The position numbers and the translations under genes are program-made. A stretch of 64,000 bases of DNA from Neoconidiobolus thromboides FSU 785 (Eukaryota > Entomophthoromycota > Entomophthoromycetes > Entomophthorales > Neoconidiobolaceae): NCBI GenBank assembly GCA_025603075.1, contig MU626259.1:189920-253919 (forward strand). Direction: 5' to 3'. The notes below the pieces were generated by a model that saw only the letters and a list, made by a program, of their open reading frames with translations, was not told the origin of the DNA and did no database searches. Shown in pieces: positions 11,651 through 22,018 of this stretch. Positions within the stretch are counted from its first letter, which is position 1. Each line of letters opens with the position of its first letter.

Positions 11651-14016
11651 ATGTCTTTATTAAAATGGATTGGGGTAAGTAGGATATTAATTTATTTTTG
11701 TTTTTAATATTTAGAAATAATGACAAAGCAACTAATTTAAATTAATATTCAATAGTATCCAGCTTCAAATAAAACGAATACAAATAGCGAAAGTATTTTA
11801 GATGGGGAGGATAAATATTTTGGTCTAGAGAATGTAAATTAGTTTATAATTTATTAAGAATATATTAACTCATTCTATTTTACTTTATTTCATTTCAATT
11901 TCATTAACTCGATATAGTTTGGGAATACATGGTAATAAAATAATAAACTATTATAATAAAAAAAACATTAAAGTTATTTTATCTTATTTTATTTAGTTAT
12001 TGTAATTCAGTATTACAAGCATTATATTTTTGTAAACCATTTAGAGAATGTATTAATGCTTTTCCTATCCGCTCCCCTCTTATCACTCGAATGGAACAAG
12101 TATTATCCGAGATCTCGAATGAAACTTTAGTTGAACCAAGTTTATTAAAAGTTAAAAGGAAAAGTAGTAGTAATATAATAATGAAAAATAATGTGAATGG
12201 AGGCTTGAATTCTAAACTAAATTTTAATTTCGATGATTATACAACTCATAAAGAGTTAAATATCAATGAAAATTTATTTACTAGCTTAAAGGATTTATTT
12301 GCTAAAATTGAATGTCAAAATAAACGAATTGGCTCAATTGCTCCTTCTTCTTTCATTGGTCGATTAAAACAAGAAAATGGTAAATTAAGTTTCTAAACCC
12401 TATTTTAAAATATTTTAAAATATTTACAATATTAATTTGAATTTAGAGTTATTTCGTGGTGCTCAACATCAAGATGCTCATGAATTTTTAAATTTTACAT
12501 TAAATCGAATTGCAGAACATGTAGTAGATATGGAAAAAAAAATACAAGAAAATGAAGGTAAAAATAGTTTATCTTTCAAAAGAATTTTTTAAACTTTTCA
12601 TTAATAAATTAGATAATAAATCTAACTTAAAAGATAATAAAGAACACGATAGTTGGGTTCAGAAAATATTCGAAGGTAAACTAACCAATGAAACTAGATG
12701 TTTAACTTGTGATACGGTAATTATTTTGATTATTAAATAATTATAAAATAAAGTAATAAATTAATATTTGTATAATAGATCACGTGTAAAGAAGAATCAT
12801 TTTTAGATTTATCTATTGATATTGAAGAAAATTCTTCCGTTTCAAGTTGTTTAAGACATTTTTCAGCAAATGAAATGTTATGTGATCGAAATAAATATTT
12901 CTGTGATGTTTGTAATGGTTTACAAGAAGCTGAAAAAAGGTAATTTAGTAGAATTTAAGAATATCAATACAAAGTTTCAATATGGATTTAATTAATTAAT
13001 TTTTATTTTTTATTAATATTAGAATGAAAATTAAAAAAGTACCTAATGTGTTAGCATTGCATTTAAAACGTTTTAAATATCAAGAAAAAATTCAAAAATA
13101 TGCCAAATTATCTTATAGAGTAGTATTTCCAATGGATTTAAGATTATTTAATACAGTATGTTTTTATAAATTGTTATTATTATATTAATTTCTATTTTAG
13201 ACTAATGATTCAGAAGATACAGATCGATTGTATTCTCTTTTTGCTATTGTTGTTCATATTGGAAGGTAAATAATAACATTAAATCAATTAAAATACAAAT
13301 AAAATTTTAACATTATTGATTAATTTTAGTGGATTAAATCATGGTCATTATATATCAGTAGTTAAAAGTGGAAATAATTGGATTTTATTTGATGATGATA
13401 CAGTAGAAGTAAGTTTAAATTATATAATAAATATTATTTGTTATTTAAATTATTTACAAATAAAATTATATTAATTATGATTTTTTTTAAAATATTTAAA
13501 TAGAGAATAGATGAAGAAGATATCTCAAAGTTCTTTGGTGATTCGCCAGGCGTTGGTTCTGGCTATGTATTATTTTATGAAGCCAGTGATTTAAATATGG
13601 AATCTTTAGGCTTATCTAATAATATCAATAATAATCCCAATGTGAATCCAATGTCATTAGAATCTTTAGCTTCTTTATCAACTACAATTCATGGTAATAA
13701 TAATGGACGAAATAGTAATCATCCTAATCGAAATAAATATTTACCATCTCCAAGTTACCAACTAAATTCAAGTTCACCCTATCCATCATTAAGTAGCTCA
13801 AATACAAGTACCTTTCAAATGACATCAACTTCTTCTTCACCACAAAATAGCGCTAATAATTCCACTTCTTGGTTTTCTAAAGGTAGTAAAAGTATTAAAC
13901 ATAAACCAAGTGAATTGAAATTACCAAAACATGAATTTTATCCCAATTTAAACGATACACCCAAAGACAAAGATACCCCAAAGTCTTCTGCTGCTGTTAT
14001 TAGTACTTGGAGGTAA
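11651..14016 (+). CDS. Ubiquitin C-terminal hydrolase, USP12/USP46/CreB type
   Basis: A cysteine deubiquitinase of the USP12/46 group, CreB in Aspergillus, which acts with a WD-repeat partner. Eleven exons: 11651-11674, 11756-11833, 11918-11931, 11997-12379, 12447-12557, 12613-12716, 12779-12939, 13023-13155, 13201-13265, 13330-13408, 13504-14016, in consistent phase, giving 554 residues. The catalytic Cys box is [17 protein letters not shown] (Cys39). QQDAHEFLN appears as [10 protein letters not shown]. The zinc ribbon is C233/C236 and C280/C283. The His box GHYISVV has His364 and the acidic box is FDDDTVE. The third exon is a 14-nt microexon that carries most of the Cys box, and the catalytic Cys codon is split by an intron. 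Past about residue 410 the chain becomes a 140-residue Ser/Asn/Pro-rich tail not found in the short animal enzymes. Confidence 0.92.
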
Positions 14017-14455
14017 TATTATTTAAAGTGATGTTAGTCCTTTCTGGTTCTTTAAAATCAATGTGCAAGTGGGTTTTATCTTTGTCTCTTTTTAAGCGTT
14101 TTTTATTAAAGGTTTTTTATATTCATTTTTTTGGAGAGTTTATTCACGAAGTTTGGTTAGTATTAGATATCAAGTATGTTTTGTTTCTAAAATTGGTAAA
14201 ATATAGTTGTATATAACTTTATTAAAGTTTCTGACTAATAAGTTAAATTAGTAATAGTTTTGAGTTTATTAATATAATTTAAAAGTTTCAAGAAAATTAG
14301 TTTAATAAGGTTCTAGTAATTTTAAACTGAGTGTATAAAAATAAAGGTGTAATTCTTTAAAACTTTTCACTTAATAGTATTTATAAATTAGGATAAATAA
14401 ATGAAATCAAAAAAGACGTTAAAATTTAACTAGTTTAGAAATATCAAATTAGTAT

Positions 14456-14555
14456 TGGCGATGTTTTTTTTAGTTTCATTATTTTTCCATTTTTTAAGCA
14501 CTATTTGAGCAGAAAGATTGTTAGTAAAATTTTTAAACACAAAATACGTCCCCAT
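14456..14555 (+). repeat. MITE-like family A, copy 2
   Basis: About 100 bp from GGCGATGTTTTTTT to ACGTCCCCAT with the standard interior (TTTTTTAAGCACTATTTGAG, GAAAGATTGTTAGTAAAAT). Forward sense; both ends have one or two substitutions. Confidence 0.85.
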
Positions 14556-14675
14556 TAATCATTTTATAAAATAAACAAACAAAATTATATAAATAGTATT
14601 TATTTATTGAATAGTAATAGAAATAATTTAAAAATTTTATAAAAAGAGTGAATAATTATCAAATTTTACAAATAT

Positions 14676-14774
14676 ATGAGGATGTTTTTTTGATTTCATT
14701 ACTCTTTCCATTTTTTAAGCACTATTTGAGTGGAAAGATTGCAGTAAAATTCTTACACAAAAATACATCTTCAT
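14676..14774 (+). repeat. MITE-like family A, copy 3
   Basis: Starts ATGAGGATGTTTTTTT and ends ACATCTTCAT. The interior TTAAGCACTATTTGAGTGG is intact, with a small deletion after AAAGATTG. Only 120 bp to the right of copy 2 and in the same orientation. Confidence 0.85.
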
Positions 14775-15121
14775 ATCTTTTAAATAATTCACTATAAAAA
14801 GTAAGTTTAATTTTATTTAATAAATATCCGTTATTAATATATCATTGTAGTTAGATAACCTATTTGACTAAAAGAATTTCACTATTTCTATAAAAATATG
14901 TATTGATATATTGAAATCAGTTTATAAAAAAGAGCAAAATGTTTGATTTAACTTAAAATATTATTTTATTGTAACATAACAATAAGATAATATATTGCTC
15001 AATATTGCTAAAATAGGTTATTATTCAATTTTATCCTTATCAATAGATCAATAGTGGTGTTAAATTTATTATTATTTTAGAATTAAGTCTTTTACTATTT
15101 AATGATTATTTAATAATTATT

Positions 15122-15221
15122 TGGAGATGTATTTTTTATTTAACAATTTTATTAACAATTTTTCTGTTCAAACAATGTTTGAAAAATAGAAAGAGTGATG
15201 AAAGCAAAAAAATATCCCCAT
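15122..15221 (-). repeat. MITE-like family A, copy 4
   Basis: Reverse-sense copy: TGGAGATGTATTTTTT at the left, then AACAATTTTTCTGTTCAAAC, and ATATCCCCAT at the right end. Confidence 0.8.
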
Positions 15222-15994
15222 TTAATAGTTCATTACAATGTTTTGTTTTATTTTTAAATAAATTATTAAAAGGCCATTAATATAATCTATGTTAAATAAA
15301 TCTTTTAACATATTAGGAATATAGTCAAAGACTCAATAAGAGAGTAATGTGAAAGATAGTTCTAGCTAATACTCTATTTAATATTTATATAAATGATTTT
15401 CTATCCTTAAAGTAATATTTTGATAATAAAAAAAACTAGTTTTTAAGATATGGCTTAAAATGATATTCTAAACTGTAATTTCAAGTATTGTTTTTATGTA
15501 TAATTAGAATTAATTTCAATACAATAAAAGTGGATCATATATAACAATCGACATTTTGTAAAATAAAACAAAGTACAATATAAGTTACTTCTTTCTAATA
15601 TGAAAAAGTATAGTAGAAATAGAAAATATATTTTAAAGTCCTTCCTATTCACCTTTTAAAATCATAAACTGTCAAATCTATTTATAAATTCAAAAATAAA
15701 AAACTGTCAACTAAAAATTCTCTCCCTTAACAAATATTTTGATAGGTTTATCCCTGTAATTTATCAAAGAGAAATCAATATGTTGAATAAATACCAATAA
15801 CATGTGAAGCAGTTAAAATACTAAATTTTGGTTGGTTTATAAAATGTCAACGTAATCTCGAGTAACCATTTAATTGTTAAGAGGGATGTCAATAGTATAG
15901 TGTACGTAATGACATATGTCATCAACTAGCTAAGTTATTGATCCTTAAAGAGTCCTTGTAAACATTTCATCCCTTGAATATGCCAAACCAAAGG

Positions 15995-16002
15995 TATAAA
16001 TA
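15995..16002 (+). promoter_or_regulatory. TATA box of the Gln/Cys-rich gene
   Basis: TATAAATA lies 55 bp before the ATG at 16057. It is preceded by a comparatively GC-richer stretch (about 15880-15990), unusual for this window. This fits a strong focused promoter for a gene whose codon bias also suggests high expression. Confidence 0.6.
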
Positions 16003-16056
16003 GGCTCAAATTAGATACATAATAATTATAAATCAAATTTTGAATATTATATAAAA

Positions 16057-16752
16057 ATGTACGGTCTTTTCAATCAAGTCTCTCCTTTCGGTCAATACCC
16101 ACAACAAACCACTGGTATGTTTGGTGGTATGAACCAACAATGCCACGGTGATGAAACTCAAGTTGTACGTAATCTTGAACAAGTCCTTTATCAAATCCTT
16201 AACACTTGCCAACAAGAACAATGCCAAGGACAAAACCCAATGGTCTCCCGTCAAGTTACCCAACAACTTGTACAACAATGCCAACAAGCTCGCCAAATTG
16301 CTCACCAAGCTCTCCAAACCGTTCAACAACGTGCTCAACAATGCCAAAACCCAATGGAAAGACAACAATGTCAACAACGTTTACAACAAATTCATGATCT
16401 TGTTAACTGCACTGAACAAAAATGTAACATTGCTCAACAACGTACCATGGTCCAAGACCCATTCCAATGCCAACAAATTGCTCAACAAATCCAAGAGCTC
16501 TGCCAACGTGCTAAGATGCAATGCAACCAAGTTTGCAACCAATGGGGTCAAAACACCTATGGACAATCTCCATTTGGACAATCTCCATTTGGACAATCTC
16601 CATTTGGACAATCTCCATTCCAAGGTCAAGGTATGTTCGGTCAATCCCCATTCCAAGGTCAAAACATGACTCAAGGTTTATTCGGTCAAACTTCCCCATT
16701 CCGTTCCACTCAATCCCAATGGAACCAAACCCCAAACCACTACCAATGTTAA
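16057..16752 (+). CDS. Gln/Cys-rich protein with FGQSPF repeats, paralog A (unknown function)
   Basis: Single exon, 231 residues, no recognised family. The N-terminal ~25 residues carry LFNQVSPFGQ. Residues ~30-165 are a Gln-rich, probably helical region with 12 Cys, many as QCQ, and a repeated C-Q-N-P-M unit. From ~165 the chain is built from FGQSP units, including four exact GQSPF repeats, and it ends in Cys. There is no signal peptide and no membrane segment. Codon choice is unlike the neighbours: Asn AAC, Thr ACC, Phe TTC and Gln CAA are favoured, as expected for an abundant protein. A TATA box stands 55 bp upstream. Its paralog lies 1.7 kb downstream on the same strand. A cross-linked, self-assembling structural protein is my guess only. 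Confidence 0.85.
   Translation: MYGLFNQVSPFGQYPQQTTGMFGGMNQQCHGDETQVVRNLEQVLYQILNTCQQEQCQGQNPMVSRQVTQQLVQQCQQARQIAHQALQTVQQRAQQCQNPMERQQCQQRLQQIHDLVNCTEQKCNIAQQRTMVQDPFQCQQIAQQIQELCQRAKMQCNQVCNQWGQNTYGQSPFGQSPFGQSPFGQSPFQGQGMFGQSPFQGQNMTQGLFGQTSPFRSTQSQWNQTPNHYQC
16561..16620 (+). repeat. Four tandem 15-bp units (GQSPF)
   Basis: GGACAATCTCCATTT is repeated four times in frame, the last unit with a final C. Each unit encodes GQSPF. The near-identity of the DNA suggests recent slippage, so copy number may vary between strains. Confidence 0.95.
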
Positions 16753-17342
16753 ATTTTTAAATAAAATTTTTTGAGGTCTGCTTAATAGTTATTTTTAAAC
16801 TTAACAATATTTCTGTAATAAGAGACTTTTCTTTATCTAAAGAATATATATTCCACTTAAACTAATTCAAACAATTGTAGATTAATGTTGATATGGGACT
16901 TTTAGTAGCTACAACCCATTAAGAATTTCACATTTAACGTGCAAAGTAAGCTTGTATTTTTATTATTTTAAAACCATTATTAGAAAGTTCATTAAATATA
17001 AAGGAATATGTTAAAGTCAATGTTTAATTTCAATTATATGCTGACAGTTATTTTTATCAAAAGAGGGTTTTTAAATTGGTGATTCATTTTAAACTGATTT
17101 ATGAATGATTATAATTAGATAACAAATTTTTCAAAGTATTTATTATACTAAAAGATTAAGTGTTAACAAAAGCAGTTTTACTATAAACAAATAATTTAGA
17201 AAATCAAAGACAACAAAGGATAGCTTATTAAATCATTATAAACTATTTAATGATATATATCTACAAGCTATGCATAAAAAGAAAATAGCTAAAAATTTAA
17301 AGTTAACTATTAAAGTTATATTATTTTAATACTAATATTAAT

Positions 17343-17448
17343 ATGGAGATGTTTTTTTTTTGGCTTCATCACTTTTTTTTACCTTTCAAGCGCTGTTTGA
17401 ACGGAAAAATTGTTAATAAAATTTTTAAACACAAAAATACATCCCCGT
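17343..17448 (+). repeat. MITE-like family A, copy 5
   Basis: ATGGAGATGTTTTTTTTT at the left and ATACATCCCCGT at the right, with the interior AAGCGCTGTTTGAACGG and TTTTTAAACACAAAAA. Forward sense, somewhat diverged. Confidence 0.82.
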
Positions 17449-17598
17449 ATCAATATTTATGTACTTATAGTTAAAAAAAATGTCATACTTCTGTTATCAG
17501 ACGACATTCAAAAAAGTTGTATAACATTTCTCATCACAAATTCGTAGCCTGCGATTGTTTTCATCCTTTCATGTAAAATAACTTTTAAAAAATATATA

Positions 17599-17699
17599 TT
17601 GGAGGTGTTTTTTTGTTTCACCACTTTTTCTATTTTTTAAACACTATGTAAAAAGGAAAAATTATTAATAAATTTCTTAAACAAATACAACATTCCTAT
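17599..17699 (+). repeat. MITE-like family A, copy 6 (diverged)
   Basis: TTGGAGGTGTTTTTTTG at the left and ACAACATTCCTAT at the right. The interior (TTTTTTAAACACTATG, GGAAAAATTATTAATAAA) is recognisable but worn, the most diverged of the clear copies. Confidence 0.65.
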
Positions 17700-17727
17700 A
17701 TAATATTTTAAAATTGTTTTAAAAATA

Positions 17728-17919
17728 CAGCTATTAAAAAAAATGAAGTGGAAGTTTTAGGAACACTTTCAGCAAAAATGTTTTAAAAGTGTTTTTTATT
17801 TACAAAAGTTTAATACGAATTTAATTAAAGCTGATAACTTTTAGTTTTTGCGTACTTTTTTAAAATATTATTGCTAAAAGTACTCCTGAAGCTCCCCACT
17901 TCCATTTTTTAATAGCTGT
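17728..17919. repeat. Inverted-repeat element B (about 190 bp)
   Basis: Left arm ACAGCTATTAAAAAAAATG followed by AAGTGGAAG. The right arm CTTCCATTTTTTAATAGCTGT is its near-complement, and the inner parts (AGGAACACTTTCAGCAA versus TTGCTAAAAGTACTCCT) also pair. It is unrelated to family A and could be another miniature element or a hairpin. A second copy was not seen. Confidence 0.7.
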
Positions 17920-18486
17920 ATACAAAACTATCTCTTTTCATGCTGTTAATGTCTTATCTAGAATGCAATATAATAATGATATTATTATTAATAAGTTGTA
18001 TAAAGTAAATAGGTATTGGTACATTGTTAAGTAAGGCAAATCAAGCTTGCATACACTGATATATTATTTTATACTACAATCAAGATAAAAGTTTAACACG
18101 TTTTATTAATTTATTGAACCATTGGATATATAAAATAATCCTTAGTAATAAGATAATAAGATAATGAATAATTGAATAATTGAATACGTGTTTTTAGATT
18201 TCATTAAAAGATCAATCTGATATTGTTCCAATGATATTATTACCAAATAAATGGAACAGTTCACTCAATATTGAATTGAGGGATATTTATTACTTGGAAT
18301 ATAATAATTAACAGAGATGATCTAAAATAGCTTTTGTTGGTTAAATATTATGCTTATAACCTGAATAATAAAGGGATGATAATTTACGTCAGCAATAGCT
18401 TATTTGTCTCATTGAAAATTTACAAAAGCTATCCTTAAAAATCAATAATATAAAAACAAAAATAAAGAGATATTTAAGGTAGTAAA

Positions 18487-19230
18487 ATGTTTGGACAAAT
18501 TTCCCCAATAAATCTTTTAAATACTCAATCTCCTATTCCACCATTAAACAATAGCTTTAATGAAGTAGCTCCTGTTATCTATAATGTTGATCAGATTTTA
18601 AATGAAGCTTGTAAAATTACTCAACAAGCAAAAACGTATGGTCCAAATCCATTAGGAAGTGAGCAATTAGTACAGTTATGCCAAAAGACACGTCAATTGG
18701 TACAATTGATTGTACAAAAAATTCAACAACGTTCCCAAATGGCACAAAATCAAATGTTAGATCAAGAAAATCAGAGAAACGAACAACATGCCTTTGAGCT
18801 TGTAAATTTTATTGAGCAAGCTTATAACATTTCCAAAGATGGTAAGCAATTCTTAGCCCCAGATCAATTCATCCAATACAATGAAAAACTTCATAACTCT
18901 TTACACCGTGCCCAGCACATTCTTCACAAATTCCAGGGTCAAGTAAATTGCTGCTCTACCGATGGTAAAGCTCCTTGTCAATTTTCTCAAGTCGCTGGAT
19001 GTGCCTGCTGTAAAAATTCACCATGTCATTGTACCATAAACTGTGAATGCCATCAATCAAATCACGCTTTTTGTGGTCAACCTGCTGCTTTTTGTGGTGC
19101 TGGATTAAACCAAGGAGGGATCTTTGGGCAAGTTTCTCCTTTCCAAAATCAAAACTTTACTCAAAGTCCTTTAAGTCAAAACTCTCCTTTCAATCCTATC
19201 TGGTCTCAAAACTCCCACTTTGGAATCTAA
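18487..19230 (+). CDS. Gln/Cys-rich protein, paralog B (unknown function)
   Basis: Single exon, 247 residues, paralogous to the protein at 16057-16752. Both open with an FGQ-S-P tag (MFGQISP here) and share a Gln-rich helical core: EQLVQLCQKTRQL aligns with QQLVQQCQQARQI, IQQRSQMAQNQM with VQQRAQQCQNPM, and LVNFIEQAYNIS with LVNCTEQKCNIA. Both end in FGQ/SPF/SQ-rich tails. Paralog B differs by a dense Cys cluster near residues 157-202 (CC, CACC, CHC, CEC pairs), reminiscent of metal-binding or disulphide-linked segments. It lacks the strong C-ending codon bias of A, which suggests lower expression. No signal peptide or membrane span is present. Function unknown. Confidence 0.82.
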   Translation: MFGQISPINLLNTQSPIPPLNNSFNEVAPVIYNVDQILNEACKITQQAKTYGPNPLGSEQLVQLCQKTRQLVQLIVQKIQQRSQMAQNQMLDQENQRNEQHAFELVNFIEQAYNISKDGKQFLAPDQFIQYNEKLHNSLHRAQHILHKFQGQVNCCSTDGKAPCQFSQVAGCACCKNSPCHCTINCECHQSNHAFCGQPAAFCGAGLNQGGIFGQVSPFQNQNFTQSPLSQNSPFNPIWSQNSHFGI

Positions 19231-19798
19231 TATAAAAAATTATTGATGATACAATTATTTATGATTTTTGTTATTTAGGAGTTTAACTATTTTTAAAAAT
19301 AAACTTTGTCTTATATGATTGAAGATTACTATATTGCATAGCTTAGAAAGGTTAGAAATAAAGTAATATGGTTAACTTGAGTGATTTTAAGTATACTTGA
19401 TATAGCTTATAACTTCATTTAATCCTAAGTAAACAAGTCATTATTTACTAATGGCGGCGTTAAAGTTCATTTATCAATTAAAAATATTAGAGCATAATAT
19501 ATTTGATATCATAAATACCAGTATTCAAATGATAATAGATTGGTTTAGCAAATGTATTGACATAATGACTGTATATGTATACATTCACTACTTATAAAGT
19601 AAAAAATAAAATTAGACTCATCTTTAAATTCATCCATACAGCCTATAGTATACATTCTAATGTTTAAAAAAATTGTTTTATAAAATAAACTACATGTAAA
19701 TGTGATGTTATTGATAATTTTATCTCTAGATTATATTTATTTCTATCGAAAAGGCAAGCAAGACAGCTTTACTACACTGAACTCATCCATTTAGTAGT
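19231..19798. other. Intergenic region (convergent 3' ends)
   Basis: About 570 bp between the stop of paralog B and the end of the reverse-strand reductase gene. It is plain AT-rich sequence; I see no repeat or gene. Confidence 0.6.
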
Positions 19799-22018
19799 TT
19801 ACCACTATAAAAAACACGATTATTAATAATTTATAGAAAATATGTTATAAAAACTTACGAGATCTCGTTTAATTCTGCCTTCTTTAGTCCATTTTAAAAG
19901 TATAGCTTGTGCTTCTTTTATAGTAGTTAAAGGTGGATCGAATTTAGCTCCGTTACTTAAAAGAATATTAGCTAAAGTATCATTTACATCTTTAGCCATT
20001 TTGGATGCATCCCCACAAAGGTAAAAACTAGCTTGATTAGAATACATCAACTCAAATAGTCCATCTTGATTATTTAAAAGAGCATCTTGAACATATTTAC
20101 AATTTGAAGGTATCTTTTTGTCTCCAACTAAAGTAAATGAGTTTTCAATATCTCTTGAAAAGGTAACATCGAGTCGATCAATGGTCTCATCTTGCTTCAT
20201 TTGAAGCAACTCCTCCTCTTTGAAATAATCATCGCTTTCTGTTCTAGTTCCAAAAACTGTCCATATCTTGCCAAACTTGGAGTTTAATTCTTGGGTTACT
20301 GAAATCCCTAAAGTGCCAGATTTACGCAACATTCTTCTTTGTTCTCGACGATGGCGTAAGAAACTCAACAGGGGAGCTAAGCCGGTTCCAGGCCCAACCA
20401 AAATCAAAGGAGTCTGACGATTTGTTGGAAGATGGAAGCTATTCAATGTACTTGGTTTTAAGAACATTTTTAGTGGTATCTTTAAATCTCTTTTGCTACT
20501 AAACTCTGGTACTAAATCAGATTCACGATCTATAAATGAAGTAAATAAACCATGTCGTAATTGATTGTGAGTTGGTGTATGGTACTGTACTACATTGAAA
20601 ATAAACTCCACTTTATGTGGTGAGTTTAATGGCGTTGTTGTAACGGAGTAATATCTAGGTTGTATAGCAGGAGTTATATCAAGTAAGCGATTTAAAGGTG
20701 GCTGGCAGCTTGGGAAGATATTTAAAATTTCTAATAAATTGGGAGATTGTTCTCTTAATGAGTTAAATATATCGCCACCTTGCTTGCTACTTAATGCATC
20801 TAAACAAGCACTTTCAATCGGATCTGTACAATATTGAGATAAGAGTCTAAATAATGCTTTTTTAGGTAAAGTCGTTAAGTCCATGCTGTAAGAAATTAAT
20901 TGATGGATAGTTGTAGTGTATTCTGAAAATGGTTGGAGATGGGAAGGTAGTTGTCCGTTTATAGCTGATAAAGTCAATGTATCATATTGGATTGAGGTTA
21001 AATTTAATCTTTCAACTAATTTGTTTACGAGAATTGGATTATTAGGTTGAATAATACCAAATGCATCACCAGGTTGGTAGTAAATATCATCTCTTGGTAT
21101 TTCTACTTCTAATTCTAGGATCCTCTTTACAGCTTTTGATGAGGATAAACTTGAAACTCTAACTGCTTTTCCTTGGAAAAGGCCACTATGAAGCTTCTTT
21201 AAAGCTTCATCTTTATTAATATTGACATTTTCTCTATTTTTAATAAAACTAAATTGACATACTTCTATTGGTATTTTTGGTAGTAATTTCAACTCTTTTA
21301 ACGTTTTTAAGGTTTCAATATCAATCACAATTTCTTGCTCATAATTGGCTGGTAAAGTAACATTAGAAAATTCCGGCTCATTGGTACTTAGATTGGTCTC
21401 TTCTAGTTTAGCGTTACCATGGGTTGTTTTACTATCTTCATTCACGCCATTAGCTTTATAGTTGAGATCGCCATTAAGTAGACTGACTTCTTTAGTATTA
21501 ATGCTGTTTATAGTCTTGTTTTTTCCATAAAACTTATTCAATACAGTCCATAAATCTAAATTCCAAGGTTCGAAAACGATATCAGTGCCTTCATCATCAT
21601 CTGTAATTGAAAGAGGCATCAAAGGCTTTGCGCCTAATCTTAGTAAAGAGTTATAAATCTTTATTGGGAATAATCCAAAGGTAAGGTCATAAGTTTTATC
21701 CCCCATTCCCAGTAAAATAAAATGTAAATTACTTAATACTTTTTCGGAGTTTATACTATTTTCCAAATATTCGTCGAATTTCAAAGCATTTTCAGGGGGC
21801 TCCCCGTCCCCTGTTGAAGAACATATTATAATACAAATAGTTTCGGTAGAATTGTTTATATGCTTTGTAAATGTATTCAATTCATTTACTTCAATTTCTG
21901 AGTCGAATTTGGTACTAGTTATTCTTGATTTTGCTTCCAATCCTAGTTGTCTAGCTATAGCCTCTGAATTTCCAGTCTCGCTTCCATAAAATATTGATAG
22001 CTTACTTAGGTTGCTCAT
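19799..22018 (-). CDS. Methionine synthase reductase-like diflavin reductase (MTRR)
   Basis: NADPH-dependent FMN/FAD reductase of the MTRR type, which reactivates cobalamin-dependent methionine synthase. Two exons, complement 19859-22018 and 19799-19804, give 721 residues. The start is the ATG at 22018; the open frame upstream of it has only a TTG. Order: flavodoxin FMN domain (YGSETGNSEAIA, SSTGDGEPP, LLGMGDKTYD), then FAD domain (YYQPGDAFGIIQPN, FPSCQPPLNRLLD, PRYYSVTT), then NADPH domain (LVGPGTGLAPLLSFLRHR, FGTRTESDDYF, FYLCGDASKMAKDV). FPSCQPPL and SSKQG favour MTRR over CPR or NDOR1. The second exon is only TGG-TAA: splicing gives RDLW-stop and restores the C-terminal Trp expected of the family. 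Without splicing the frame runs on into an unrelated tail. No methionine synthase gene lies in the window. Confidence 0.87.

Larger units (their letters stand above)
14017..16056. other. Intergenic region with three MITE copies
   Basis: Two kilobases upstream of the Gln/Cys-rich gene. It carries family A copies at 14456-14555, 14676-14774 and 15122-15221, and a core promoter at the right end. No conserved coding frame is visible. Confidence 0.7.
16753..18486. other. Intergenic region between the two Gln-rich paralogs
   Basis: It contains MITE family A copies at 17343-17448 and 17599-17699 and a different palindromic element at 17728-17919. A TATAAAAA-like run near 18449 may serve the downstream gene. 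No coding frame is seen. Confidence 0.7.

Noticed and set aside
14007-14216. A 69-codon frame overlapping the end of the deubiquitinase gene
   Set aside because: It starts inside the last codons of the gene, lacks motifs and runs into T-rich intergenic sequence.
16148-16760. Several overlapping frames on both strands across the Gln-rich gene
   Set aside because: The CAA-rich sequence is stop-poor in other frames; only frame 16057-16752 has a proper start, FGQSPF units and a paralog.
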